Below are positions 34,501 to 44,311 of a stretch of DNA of 64,000 nucleotides, piece by piece. Position numbers and translations under genes: made by a program. Position 1 is the stretch's first letter, and each line of letters begins with the position of its first letter. The notes beneath the pieces were generated by a model. The model saw only the letters and a program-made list of their open reading frames with translations. It was not told where the DNA came from and did not search any database. The stretch is from Saccharina japonica. Lineage: Eukaryota > Sar > Phaeophyceae > Laminariales > Laminariaceae. Location: assembly GCA_008828725.1 (NCBI GenBank), contig MEHQ01000337.1, positions 436,153 through 500,152 on the forward strand, given 5' to 3'.

Positions 34501-36094
34501 TTAGGTTTTTTAACAATCCGCCGGACGAGAATAATAAACAGAAAGGGAGAAATAACATTTCACCGAGTGTGTCGAAGCTAGGTCAAATCGTAAAAAACAG
34601 CCCTCGATTGTGATTGACGGTTTGTTTTTTCAGTGTTCGGCGGCGTCTGTTGTGCGGTGCTTGTCTTTATTTCCGCACGGCCATGTTTGACAACCACAGT
34701 TTTCCCTTGCTCTTCTTCTCTGCTTGTTTTTTTTTTGCTTTTTTCAACATTTCTCGTCTTTTGCATGCGCATCGTTTTGTTTGACGACGCTAGCCTTTTG
34801 CGGCGGAGGCGAGGAATGCATTCTTTCTTTCATTCCTCGTCTTTTCCCCCTGTCTGTGCGTAAGGTATGTTTTACGATGCTCGCCATTTTGCTTTTTTTT
34901 TCTTCTTCGAAACTGCGATTTTGTTTTTTATTTCTCGTCTCACCCCTCCTCTGCGTAACGCACACACGTCTTTACGATGCTCACCCCTTTACGTCAGGCG
35001 AGGAGCTCCTCATCGACTACGGCTCGGCGAGGAAACCGTTGTACCAGTTCGTCCGGACCTACGGTTTCGTCAATCCCCCCAGTGGCAGCACCACCACCAC
35101 CAGCAGCAGCAGCAGCAGTGGCAGCAACGCCGGGCGGGGCCAGCGAGGCAGCAGCTCAGACAGAATCCGGGTCCATGTTAGCCGCCCGATGTTTCCACCG
35201 CCATCACCACCACCCACCCCACCCTCGCCCCCAACCGATAGAGCAACATCCGCAAACAAATCCGAACCCAGGACCTTCGGTGGTCCCCCGGGAGCATCGG
35301 ATTACCCAGCCAATCATTCTAGGATAGCTGGGGATGGCGATGCTAGCGGCGACGACGCTCGCGTGGGAGGGGAAGGCAGTGATAGCTCCCCAGATGGTGC
35401 AACTCAGCCAGGCTCCGCCGCAAGCTCAGAAGGTAGTGGTGCTGAAGGGATGGTTGATGCCAGTTTTTTTGTGGAGGTCCAGCTTGGAGACACGAGGGAC
35501 GCTCTTGATTCTTTAGGTGCCGAAGGCTCCGGGGGGGGCTCCGAAGGGGGGTCCTCAGCAGTGGAAGTAACAGTAGCATCGGCATCAGCAACACCGCAAG
35601 CAGTCGCAGGAGCAGCAGCAGCAGCAGAAGCGGCAGCAGAAGCTGCGGAAGCAACCCGACAAGCAACCGCAGGAGCAGCAGCAACTTTAGCAGCAGCACC
35701 AGCAGCACCACAGGCAGCAGCAGCAGCAGCAGCAGCAGCACCACCACCACCACCACAAGTAGCAGCAGAAGCAGCAGCAGGAGCAGCAGCAGTAGCACCC
35801 CAAACAGCCGCAGGAGCAGCAGCAGAAGCAGCAGAAGCAGCAGAACAATGTGCCGCTCTTGAGGAACACTTGCGTCGTTATTCGACCACCCTTGAGGAGG
35901 ACCTGGAAGTGCTCCGGAGGTGTTCGCCCGACCAGGAGCAGGAGAAAGAGCAGGAGCAGGAACAGGAACAAGCGGCATCGTCTAGGGCGGTAATGAGTGG
36001 GTGGGTTCAGATGTGCGTCAGCGTAAGGGCGGCCGAAAAAATAGCCTTGAGGCGTGCTCTACGCGTGACCAGTGCCAAGATCTTAAGAAAATAG
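25347..36094 (+). CDS. SET-domain protein of the Rubisco-LSMT/SETD3 family (multi-exon, 5' end not found)
   Basis: A predicted protein-lysine N-methyltransferase. Exons joined here: 25,347-25,419; 26,631-26,758; 28,098-28,203; 28,508-28,595; 32,890-33,174; 34,998-36,094. All junctions are GT-AG and every codon phase matches. In order one reads the N-terminal SET motif AGEVVLHVPPALWLP, the insert-domain helix LALELLFTLER, HPLLMGPRHLDHLQ, FLWALGIVLSRGVS, the SAM-contact motif VPYLDFANHGD, YLRALRDVAPGEELLIDYG with the catalytic-type Tyr, and RTYGFV. The C-terminal substrate-binding domain keeps RRYSTTLEEDLEVL and a late AAEKIALRRAL helix. It is split by a long Ser/Gly/Ala-rich insertion. The first exon, with the usual GRG motif, should lie upstream of 25,347 and was not identified. 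The methylated substrate cannot be read from sequence. The family call is firm; the third and fourth introns are less so. Confidence 0.8.
25425..25580 (+). repeat. 78-bp tandem duplication in intron
   Basis: CAATTATGGGCTGCGTTTGG ... GTGTAACCGAAAAATG occurs twice. The GTGTAACCG motif is the seed of the larger minisatellite downstream. Confidence 0.65.
26094..26128 (+). repeat. Poly-C homopolymer in intron
   Basis: About 35 C residues preceded by an A-run. It gives artefactual poly-Pro and poly-Gly frames. Confidence 0.9.
26150..26555 (+). repeat. GTGTAACCGCCAAAATGCGTT minisatellite
   Basis: About 18 copies of a 19-20-bp unit, regular from 26,285. It sits in the intron just before the exon at 26,631. 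Unit length alternates 19/20 bp, so frames such as AVTQRIL shift repeatedly; the array is non-coding. Confidence 0.8.
26631..26758 (+). CDS. SET gene, exon with LALELLFTLER helix
   Basis: Acceptor GTGTCTTCAG|GCG, donor AAAG|GTTTGT (weak). It reads from phase 0 through DVLARVSHACARMSGG to LALELLFTLE and ends two bases into a codon. The next exon supplies A to complete AGA (Arg). Confidence 0.7.
26806..27118 (+). repeat. 66-bp (22-codon) minisatellite, 3-4 copies
   Basis: GGGCGTAAAAACTTGCTTGT followed by GGAGACCTTGAACAATATCT and CTAGCAAACCCCACAA recurs at 66-bp spacing, with a degraded fourth copy at 26,806-26,865. It lies in a SET-gene intron. The unit is divisible by three, so it stays open in more than one frame. 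Confidence 0.75.
27200..27586 (-). mobile_element. MITE of the GACGCGTGCTACGATAGAGGT family with insertion in its TIR
   Basis: The right end ACCTCTATCGTAACACGCC is clear. The left TIR GACGATGTATGCTAC is separated from GGTAGAGGTGTACC by a piggyBac-like MITE (27,215-27,304). The interior is the reverse orientation of 13,680-13,960 (CGACGATTTTGAGTTAAG, GCCGTCATG). Confidence 0.65.
27215..27304 (-). mobile_element. 85-bp TTAA MITE nested in a MITE terminal repeat
   Basis: TTAACCCATTCATAGCTGG at the left, CCAGTTCTTAAGGGGTTAA at the right, perfect TTAA on both sides. Confidence 0.8.
28098..28203 (+). CDS. SET gene, exon with HPLLMGPRHLDHLQ
   Basis: Acceptor GCCACGCCATCAG|A, donor CTTCAG|GTTAGA. 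It encodes RDTEEPYLGLLWEAS and LPHPLLMGPRHLDHLQ, the usual PYL..LP...LW..EL..L stretch of the family. It ends in phase 0. Confidence 0.7.
28508..28595 (+). CDS. SET gene, linker exon (donor inside a MITE end)
   Basis: Acceptor CGGCTTAG|CTG after a C-rich tract, donor ATA|GTAAAT. It encodes LGAVARARGLDVEIYDEIY, a plausible helical linker before FLWA. Length 88 nt gives exactly the one-base overhang that the next exon needs. The donor lies in the start of a GGACC..ATAGTAAATAGG MITE. Confidence 0.55.
28590..28840. mobile_element. Three overlapping GGGGGACCATAGTAAATAGG-family MITEs
   Basis: ATAGTAAATAGGACCAAATA starts at 28,594. Repeated cores GGACCAAATATTGTCAGC and GTTTTTGTGTGTACCG follow, and the block ends at the inverted TCCTATTTACTATGGTCCTC (28,818-28,838). 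Confidence 0.7.
29000..29715. other. Intronic sequence, no exon recognised
   Basis: Contains G-runs at 29,248-29,257 and 29,380-29,396. A short match to 16,055-16,130 (TGGTTGGTGTCCCGAGTTAC) is at 28,940-28,970. Confidence 0.5.
29720..29970 (+). repeat. GATC/CTAG-rich repeat element in intron
   Basis: CATGATCTATCTATCTACAG, AGATCATCTAGTTCCTCACC, AACATGTACTAGATCATGCA and GGTCTACTGCATATAGACCA match the 36,702-36,950 and 7,634-8,060 copies. Confidence 0.7.
32890..33174 (+). CDS. SET gene, exon with FLWALGIVLSR and NH motif
   Basis: The acceptor follows a very long C-rich tract (GACTGTGGCAG|C). The donor CCCG|GTACGT is a good consensus. It encodes FLWALGIVLSRGVS, GLVPYLDFANHGD, a (GGC)n poly-Gly loop, then SHYLRALRDVAPG. 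The next exon's first two bases complete the Gly codon. AG alternatives 3 or 6 nt downstream keep the same phase. Confidence 0.85.
33630..33869 (-). mobile_element. MITE of the GACGCGTGCTACGATAGAGGT family in SET intron
   Basis: ACGCATGGTATATACGATAG..AGGTGCACC at the left and CTACCTCTATGGTAGCACGGGTC at the right, with the family interior in reverse (CTCCTCACTTGAGTAGCTC). Confidence 0.65.
34998..36094 (+). CDS. SET gene, terminal exon
   Basis: The acceptor CCCCTTTACGTCAG|GC begins with the rest of the Gly codon and EELLIDYG. RKPLYQFVRTYGFV closes the SET fold. A Ser/Pro/Gly linker (35,080-35,470), FFVEVQLGDT, an Ala-rich (GCA)n insertion (about 35,600-35,850), RRYSTTLEEDLEVL, an EQ repeat (QEQEKEQEQEQEQ) and AAEKIALRRAL follow, then TAG at 36,092-36,094. 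The frame is uninterrupted for 365 codons. Confidence 0.85.
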
Positions 36095-36100
36095 GGGCCG

Positions 36101-36288
36101 TACAACACCGGACACTTACTAAGAAACGGGAAATCCTGATCCAGGCTGTGTTTCTTTTTTGCGAAAGTGGGGGGGCGTTTTACACTAACTACAGTATAAC
36201 GACTCCTTTGTTTTCTTCTTTTTTTGTCTGTAAATTTCGGTCTGGTTTTCTTGTTGCTCGATTTCTTACTAGAGTGTCCTGTACTGTG
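36101..36288. mobile_element. ~185-bp MITE (AGTACAGGACACTTAATAAG family) abutting the SET stop codon
   Basis: Left CACCGGACACTTACTAAGAA, right inverted TTACTAGAGTGTCCTGTACT, interior CCAGGCTG and GGGGGCG..TTTTACACTAACT as in the 15,757-15,945 copy. It begins about 6 nt after the stop, so it supplies the 3' UTR and possibly the polyadenylation region. Confidence 0.65.
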
Positions 36289-36701
36289 TATTAAGCCGAC
36301 TCTTCCCCACGGTATACCGTAAAGGGGTTGCAGTTAGTTTTGGCCTTCTGAGGCAATATTTTGTCACTGGGACCGGTTGAGCTCCTCCTGTGAGCAACCA
36401 CCCGGGGGTAGAACGTTTTGGAAGTATACTTGTTTTATGACTATTAATAGGGCATAGGAGTCTTGGTCGCGTTTGCGCAAAAACAAACTTCGAAGTGCCC
36501 TCGTACGTGCTTCGGGTGAGATATTGAACTCCTCATGAGACAAACTCAGAGAATAAGCCACCGCCCCTAAAAGACGGCATTGCTCAACCACTTTTTGTTT
36601 TTGTGTGTGGACCACCAAGGCTACGTACGGTAGGCGGGAACACATTTAGGGCGTTTTTTTTTTCGTACGGTTTTCACAAGTCGTGAAGCTTTCACCCCTC
36701 G

Positions 36702-36950
36702 GGCAGATCATGATCTATCTATCTACAGATCATCTAGTTCCTCACCTGCCATTGTGGGATGCTGTGCAGGATCTGTAGAGTACAGCTCCAACCAAGAATA
36801 AACATGTGCTAGACCATGCAGAATACACGCCTCCCACCCGGCAACATGAGCTAGATCATACAGATCATACGGATCAGGATTATGTATAGTAGCCTGAGAT
36901 GTCTAGATCATCAAGTGGGAATGATCTGTTGGTGACCTGTCCGATGTGTT
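36702..36950 (+). repeat. GATC/CTAG-rich repeat element
   Basis: CAGATCATGATCTATCTATC, CATCTAGTTCCTCACCTGCC, AACATGTGCTAGACCATGCA and CCCACCCGGCAACATGAGCT match the other copies. Confidence 0.7.
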
Positions 36951-37006
36951 TTAAGCCTTAAGTTGATATATCGTATTTCGTGATATGCAGCTCCACGGGA
37001 ATTATC

Positions 37007-37232
37007 AGGGCTCTTCACGGGTTATGACCGCAACCCGCGGGTCGGGTCAGGAACTTTTGCGAAATTTCACGGGTCGGGATGGGTTGGGTTGGGTCGGGTT
37101 GGGTCGGGTCGGTCAAAGTCGGGTCGGGTCGGGTCAAGAGGTTTAAATTAACACGGGTCGGGTCTGGTCACGATTATCCTACCCGGCCCGACCTTATCCG
37201 CGAGGTTTGACCCGACCCGCGAACAGCCATGG
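37007..37232. mobile_element. TIR element with internal GGGTCGGGTC array (hAT-like ends)
   Basis: CAGGGCTCTTCACGGGTT at the left is inverted as ACCCGCGAACAGCCATG at the right (better preserved in the second copy: ACCCGTGAAGAGCCATG at 47,616-47,632). The interior is an imperfect GGGTYGGGTC array. CAGGG-type ends suggest hAT. Confidence 0.6.
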
Positions 37233-37531
37233 CAACTTTGGTTGTTGCGCTGCCTGCGTATATGAACTTTTTTTCAAAGTTCCTTTTTCGGCGAGGTACA
37301 AGAGGGCCCTCCGCGCTGATGACTTGAGCCCGGAGAGGAGAATGGGGGTAACCTCCCGACCGTACGAGTAACCCGGGCCTGTTACGCTTACTGTTACCAG
37401 CCCACCGCAATCCACCACAACCCACCGCACCTGCCCCTCTTGGGGGTTCGGTGAGGTCAACATGCTCACGCTCCCGTCGTAACGGCAGCCGCGTCTGGGT
37501 ACGCGGGTGTTTTCGGCCGAAGTATTAATTT

Positions 37532-39120
37532 TTGAAGGTCGATGAGTTGCACAGCGGAAGGAACTCAGGGTACCCCGATCGATACGATTCAACCGGTTTT
37601 CTCAGTCAAATGTTTCCAGTTCGTGCACAATGGTGTAAAAAACCTGGAAGTGCTCAGTCTAATCTGTTTCATCGGTGGCTGCTTGGTTTGACAGGCTCGC
37701 CCAACGAGCACGGGTGTGAGTACGTCGAGCACCTTAACGACATTGCCCTAGACTGTGGCGAAAGTAGTTTGAGGACTTCCACTACGTTGCACGGTATCAA
37801 TCTCCATATGAATAGGTTAAAGAGGGCCTATTGGGACAAGGGCGTAGCAGGCGCGACACGCAAAGCGGAGGAGATACATCGATCGCAGGAGCCGTATTGG
37901 GAGGTCGTGCGTCTTCTCCCTCTGCTGCGGCTTGATTTTGTGTTTGCGTTCAAGCGTGTCAAACGATCGCGAGACTCACGCAAACCGGAGACGTTGCAAC
38001 CTACAGGGTGCTTGCTCTTCGACGGAACAGTGATAGGGAAGTTGAAGCAATAGATGTTGTGCTGGCAGGCACCAATGGTTGGTGACGAATCAGAACTTGG
38101 GGCGTGTCAACCCGCCGTAACCACTCATCGGTGTTGTGTAGCTGTCTGGCGACGGTACGGCTGTGGTGTTGGTAAACCCTTGTTGGCCGGTAGATTGCGT
38201 GAAACCGGAAATAAGTAAACTGCATGCCTGGAATTTTGGAAAGTGGACGAGGACATCCTTGATTGGAACAAAAGTGGGCTTCCGTAACGCTGTTGGTTGT
38301 GAACGGATTGAACGAGACAAATGTTATGCCGGGGGAGGCTCCTTCTCGTTGTCTCACTTCTTGAACAACACCCTTCAGAAGCTGTATTCTGATTCTTGGT
38401 CACAGCTGTTTACTTGGAACGGTTCTGGAACCGCTGGAATGGTTCGCGGGACTGCCATAGTTCCAAACGGGGAACACAAGTCGTGTCGCACACGTATGCC
38501 GCTACACCTACGACGAAGAGCTATTTGCGATACGCTACTTTCGTTACGCTGCTAAGCTGCGCTACAAAGCAAACTGCAGTCGCTACTGAGCACAACCATA
38601 GGCTGCTGGTGCCTAATTTCCCAAGCTGACTGGTAGTGCCTATACGGTATATTCGAAAACCAAGTTTCTCAGTAGCACTCAAATATCAAAATAAGACGTT
38701 CGGGTTCAAGTGGCGCAGTGAACGACTGGACACAACCATAAATTACGGGTGGTTGTATTTTCACCACCTTGTCTCACGACTACAAGGCATATCGCCCACC
38801 CTTTCCAATAGAAGATGTCGATACATGCCAAACACTACGCATGGAAAACGTCACGTCCGGCACAACGCATAAACAATCGCATGGCAGAAAAGAGACGGCG
38901 AAAAGGAACCATCGACGGGCCGTCAATACCAACAACGTGAATAGCCATATTGAACCTGCGCCAAAGTCGCCGTGGACATGAGCCAGACATGCGACGTCTC
39001 GGTGTACATGACGCGATTTGCCGATGAGGGTTTCCCCCCTGACTTTTTCACCGCGTTTGCTGTGACCGGTATCACAAGCAGCTGCTTCGATCTCGTCGTC
39101 ATACCTGCAACACGAAAAAA
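37532..39120 (+). pseudogene. Decayed coding block of unknown family (copy 1)
   Basis: Protein-like segments appear in alternating plus frames: 37,532-38,053 (173 codons, including YWDKGVAGATRKAEEIHRSQ and RSRDSRKPETLQPTG), 38,340-38,560, 38,640-38,980 (TLRMENVTSGT, AKRNHRRAVNTNN) and 38,972-39,110 (DVSVYMTRFADEGFP, AFAVTGITSSCFDLV). The copy at 47,990-49,740 has other frameshifts. Shifts between frames and stops indicate a dead gene or transposon. I do not recognise the family. Divergence between copies is higher here than in the rest of the duplication. Confidence 0.4.
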
Positions 39121-39129
39121 GGTATTTTT

Positions 39130-42100
39130 CAGTAGTGCCAGGCTTTCGCACAATGCGTTGTGCACGAGCCTTGCCTACAAGACGGGCTGGTCCGACTGTG
39201 CACGAACCTGTTTTTGGACGAATTCCAGGTTGTTCCGAGCGCTGGCCGTGTCTGGGTGGCTCCCCCCCCCAAGCTTCTCCACGCGGATTAAGAGGGCCCT
39301 CTCCGAAGTGGGAATTGCCTCCATGTGGTTGCCCTGTGGACGCTTTGAGATGCATGGTTGAAAAACTTAACCCAGTGCGCGAACCGCAAATAATGTGAAG
39401 ACGAACTGGTCGAAAACACCGATCCAGGTTGTTGAGCAACACCAGTATTTTAACTTCACTTCCCCTCCCCCCTGTCTGCAGTGATTTCCCAGAACATTAT
39501 GACGGCCTTCACCTGCGCGCCCAACAACACCGCCCGGTTGTTGAGCCATACGGCAAGATCTGGATGTTCAGGACCCAATGCTTTCTCCCCAATCTTAATA
39601 GCACGAAGATTGACGGAGAGGGCCTCGGCGAATTTCCCCCGGAAAGCAAGCGGTATGTTGTTGTAAGCGCATGGTCAAGCGATGACTAGGACATCCTACC
39701 AGCAAAATTGATCGCCGCAAGGTTTCCTGGATTTTTCTGACGGTTCTCACCTGGGCTCTCTACAACTCCGCCCAGTTGTTGAGAGATGTCGCCACATCTG
39801 GATGCTCCGGACCCAAGATATGATATTTTACGGCCTGTGAACTCTCGTAGAGTTGTTCGGCCTCAGAGAACTTGCCCTGCGCAACAAGAAGCGGGTTGCT
39901 GTAAGGAAGTGGTTCAGAACACAAAACAACAAACCATCCCAGACAACTCGCCAATACATTTAAGAAATTGGACTTGCGAGCAGTGTGTCATGGAACCCAT
40001 CAGAAAGCACGAACTAACAGCCACAACGTACTCTGTACAGCATCGACACACTACTCCCTACCGCGCAACGGATACGCCACAACAGTGCAAAACCCCTTCA
40101 ACAAGAAATATACGACACATGCCGTACCTGGAGGTAGAATAAACCGTCAGACGAGTAGGACCGTGCCACATCCGCAGTCGCCTCGCACGACTCCAACTCC
40201 CCGAGGCTGGCGCGGTACGAGGCTACTTCCAGTCCAAGATTTCCTGAGAGCTCCTCCACGGAGCGCCAAAGGGCACCCAAACGAACAAGCCTTGGTTGAC
40301 AGCACCATGCTCCGGGTCTTCGTAGTTCTGCACCACATCTAGTCGCGCAAGGAAGTGCGCCTGCAGCGCTGTTGTTTTTCCTACCATCTCCGAGTCTGCC
40401 TTGAATTTGATTTTCATGAGATCCAACACGAGGTCATGCATACGGTACCCACCACCACCCGTCTTGCAACATACTTTCGCTCACGAGACCATCCGCTTCC
40501 TCTCGCGTACCCTCCGTGTCCTGCAAATTGAACACCAACCAAGGACAAATGGAAGAAGGACATAAACAGCGCATGTGCAATCTTTCACGCAACCCACACA
40601 ACCCGTCTGTTGACCCAACAGGCAATGATTTGCCAACGATTTACAGACGCCTAACCACCTCGTAGGAGGGACGCCACAGCACACCTGTATCTCCCACAGA
40701 TTTCGTAGCAACTCGATCGGCGCAACAGCACCCGGCGCCAACACAGCGGTCTTCAGAACCTCCTCCTTCTTTCTTTCTGCCAAGGCGTCGAATCTAGTCT
40801 CGAGGACCGTATCGAGAGACGACCCCTGCTCTCCGCGAGCCCGCATCATCTTGGCCACGTTCTCGAAGGTTTTGATGAGCTCGTTCCAAGCGCCGGCGGT
40901 CAAGCCCTTCCCTTTCCCGACGGGCATGGAACCCGCGATGGCGAGCACCAGCGGCAGGCGTCCACTACACTCAACAACCTGGGTCGGTGTTTGTTGGGAG
41001 TTGAATGAATCGATTTCGACGATGTGTTTCGAGAGCACATCACACACGGCACATTGTTTACCAGTTCTGGGGAAATCACCATGAAGTCAGCGTTTCCCAC
41101 ACGCCCGAACCCCTATCTGGTACATGTTTCGACAAAGTGTGTCCACTCAGCATCAAACCGCCAATCGATGGCACGCTCAGCTCCAGGGGGCGCCAAAACC
41201 AGAGAAGAAGGCTCAAGCCATACACCAGCGAAATGAACATAACCCCGATACAACACCTCGACCAAGATTCAACGCGCATCATCACCTTGGTAATGTGTGT
41301 CCGGACGTCATCCCCAGGCTGACCCACAGTCATACTCGTCTTCCACAACAGCTCCAGCGCCTCATTCCCCTTCATGCCTCCCAGCTCCAGCAATCCCCCC
41401 GGAAAACTGACAACCGATCGATCACGCGTGGTCACCAGCACCTTCCATGTTACCGCAGGAAGCGCGTCCACGGCCTCGCGCTCCCACACGTTATCCAAGC
41501 ACCGCCGAGCGCGGGGAGGTGCCCGTGGATGCCATCTTAGCCAGGTGCCGCTCCACCTGCTCCAGGCTGTCCAAGACGTGAGGCACCCCGTGCGGAGTAT
41601 CCGTGGGTGCCGCGCCCATCTCCCTGGCCAGGACCTGCAGGAGGGACAGGAGACTATTTGTCGCGCCCCTGCCCACCCTCATCTAGAAACCACCCCCACG
41701 GAAGTGCTCCAGGACACTCGACTGGCGCACGACAGCAGAGGCCAGTACTGTTTTCCCCCCTCCACCCATGCCGACAAACATGTAGGGGCGAGGGCCTTCT
41801 TTGGGTCGATCAGGTCGCCCACAGCTTCTTGGACGCCGGCCCGCTCCACAAAGCTGTGGGGCAACACAATCGCTCCTGCGGGTACGGTGGCCTTGGATCG
41901 TAAATAAGATTTGACCGGTTTGCTCCCTTGGCCGGAATCGTCCCCAAAACTCTGCATTTTCTCGTCAATCTCCTGAAGCTCTTTCTCGAGATTCGGTGGT
42001 GAAATAACCGCATGAATGCCTTGCGCGCTCGCTTACGGTGCGAAGCACCTGGCGCGGCCGTGTATTCCTGCACCTGGTTCTTGATGCGGCCAGCTAGACC

Positions 42101-42307
42101 ATTCAACTGGTCCAGCTCGTGCTCAATACCGATGTGCGCCACATTCCTGGGGTCGCGCTGGAGTTGCTGAAGTACGGATTCACCATTCACGAGCCGATCT
42201 CTTAATGTTAAAAGGAAGTTCTGGGCGTTTCCCACCGCCTCGCACGCCCTTCCGAATGCGCCAAGGGCTGATAGCACAAGCCCCAAAGGATCACTCACCT
42301 GGAGCAC
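39130..42307 (-). pseudogene. NB-ARC-TPR (STAND) protein, pseudogene copy 1
   Basis: Read on the minus strand. An N-terminal helical domain (LSALGAFGRACEAVGNAQNF, HELDQLNGLAGRI) is followed by the P-loop VGMGGGGKTVLASAVVR (about 41,740-41,775), kinase-2/RNBS-B region VWEREAVDAL and KVLVTTRDRSVV, an intron (about 41,296-40,985), GRLPLVLAIAGSMPV, another intron, then MHDLVLDLMKIKF and TPR exons (AEQLYESSQAV..LGPEHPDVATSLNN; AFRGKFAEA..LGPEHPDLAVWLNNRA; ILVEKLGGSHPDTV-like). Lesions are a frameshift before the P-loop and one just after LIDPKKA, TAG at 41,683-41,685 where homologues likely have Trp (GF*MRVGRGATN), a frameshift near the MHD motif (about 40,450), and TAG at 39,760-39,762 in a TPR. 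In this family NB-ARC proteins act as nucleotide-driven switches, usually in recognition or immunity. No ATG is seen at the 5' end; GTG at 42,305-42,307 only opens the frame. Confidence 0.8.
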
Positions 42308-42309
42308 GG

Positions 42310-43550
42310 GTCGTGATGGTGTTGGCAGCTGTACGACTTTTGGATAGGCAGTTGTGTAGCATTAAGGTTGACTACCGGGAGACGGAAGGAGAGACCGGCA
42401 GAGATAAGAGGAAGCAGTCGAGCGTGTCAAGTACACATAGCCTTGTTGCGACTACATCAACAAGTAAAACGAAATGTGTGACCGCAAACAAACCCGCTTG
42501 CCAGGGTGCGCGCGATGCTTCACAGGAGTTGAATCATGACCTTCGTCTCGAAAATTCGTGGACTCTCTACACGTTGGGGCTGTGCGGCACGTGCGTAGCA
42601 GCATGCTTCTGGAAGACTGCATCAAATTTGCGGAGGGGTTTCCCCGCACTCTGTCATCTCTCACCTGACAGCACGCTCGATTGTCAGGCACGGTCGACGC
42701 ACGGTGGAGCTGGACCCTGTCGTTCCTGAGTACGCTGTGCACACTGGCTGCTGCGGTTGTCACAACCTTTACGTGCTTTCCATTTGTGCACCAAAAACAA
42801 CCAGGGGCACCGCAGAATTGTACAGCATACAGTACACCGATGTTTGCTGACGGGGACACTTGAATCGGCGGCGAACACTGCATGCTTCAGACACCTTTTC
42901 CCGGCCGCTTGTTCGTCCCCCGCAAGACTACAAGGGTCTACATCGAAGAAGAACGGGTTTGCCTCGCTGTCGCTGGCGATATTGCTGGCCCGGGCCGCTA
43001 CCGTCGTTAACCGTCGCTGACTCTGCGCATAGTGCCTGGATTGTGCGGAGAAAATACAACAAACAAAATATATGTGCGGCGGGACAACAAAACAATCGGC
43101 GCTCCGTTTTCCACGGCGCCCATACGGTTTAACGCCTTGGACTGCGATAGAGCCCATCGGAACTAGGTGGCAAGCTTACGAGCACACGCCAAGCAGTCTG
43201 CTGGAGAGAGACGTGTTTTAGCACCCTTCACTAAAAGGATCCGCCACTGCTGTAGAAATGGGTACAGGCAAGACCGGAGGAGAGAGAGGCGCGACACGGG
43301 CGAAATCGGCCTAGATGAGCAGGCATGAGGGGATAATTGGGAGGTGGGTACGGTGAGAGCGATGATAATTAGGCTACACTGGTCTGCCGGTTAGGCCGCT
43401 GTGCTTCTGGTTGTAGCCTACCCGTGCCAGCTGTTGTGAAAGGTATGTTGTTGTGGCGGAACTGTCGACACATGCAGACCAGCCCACTTGTCATAGTACC
43501 AGATTTGCAAAAGAAAGGACTTGCGCTTAGATTTCGTGTCGTTTTCTGAT
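42310..43550. other. Divergent intergenic region between NB-ARC-TPR and ankyrin pseudogenes
   Basis: Overlapping frames are open on both strands (minus 42,684-43,157; plus 42,205-42,729). Comparison with copy 2 (53,170-54,420) shows mostly amino-acid-changing differences in each, so no frame appears constrained. It could hold the promoters of both genes and 5' exons of the NB-ARC gene. Confidence 0.45.
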
Positions 43551-43552
43551 CC

Positions 43553-44215
43553 GTGCATGCTCGACGGGGAAACAGGCCCAGCGATGGCAAACTGGGTCGG
43601 CCGAGAAGCGCTCCGAGGAGAGGAGGTGAAAACGCTCGACTTCATCGCCGAAGACGCACCAGAACACCAGAGGAATGGGCAGAGCTCCTAGAAGATCCGG
43701 TAAAGCGTGCCGCCCGCCGGGGCAACAGGCGCTTCGTACAGAAGCTGATCGAGGCAGGAGAACATAGCTGTAATGCGCTGCATGAAGCCATGCTAGGCGG
43801 CCATGGAGAAGGGGCGAACGATCTGCTGGAGAGTGGAGCATCTATCAACAGCAAAGACACATCTTGCGCGACTGGCGACACCTCTCTGCATTACGCGGTC
43901 AACATCGAGAACGTAGGTAGGTGTGGTGCAGATGTTGATTCACAAGGGGGCTGACAAAGACGCGCTGAAACGATGACGAGTTCACTCCTCTCTGCACTAC
44001 AGCCCTCCTCGATCATGTAGCTTCCGCTCTGACTGTCTTAGCTGCTGGTGCAGACGTCAACATTCCGTGTGAAGGGTTCAAGAGTTCCGCTGCAAAAATA
44101 GCGAGTGGAGAGGGATGCGTGGACATCTTGCTGGCGGCGATCCAGCGCGGGGCGGATTTGGAAGCTGTCAACTCGAAGCAATACGCAGCCCTGACCGTGC
44201 GTGTCTATCCAGCTT
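43553..44215 (+). pseudogene. Ankyrin-repeat protein, pseudogene copy 1
   Basis: From ATG at 43,553 the frame gives a basic N-terminus, then ankyrin-like helices: VKRAARRGNRRFVQKLIEAG, NALHEAMLGGHGEGANDLLE and GDTSLHYAVN. The frame breaks near 43,915 and again near 43,965. It is recovered in other frames as HKGADKDAL, DEFTPLCTTALLDHVASAL, AGADVNIPC and VDILLAAIQRGADLEAVNS. Copy 2 carries the same breaks, so decay predates the duplication or was spread by gene conversion. Function as a protein-interaction scaffold is inferred from the repeat only. An 82- to 93-codon frame follows downstream. Confidence 0.7.
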
Positions 44216-44311
44216 CCCCTAGCAGTTTGTGGTTTCTTGGTGTACCACCTCCGCAGGTGAAGACACGTAGCTTGGAGAAAGCAACGAGTCGCGTTCCGTT
44301 GATCCAACCAT

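Noticed and set aside
34724..34997. N-terminal extension of the terminal SET exon frame (Phe/Leu-rich)
   Set aside because: This stretch is the pyrimidine-rich end of the intron; the phase-matched acceptor at 34,997 explains the open frame.
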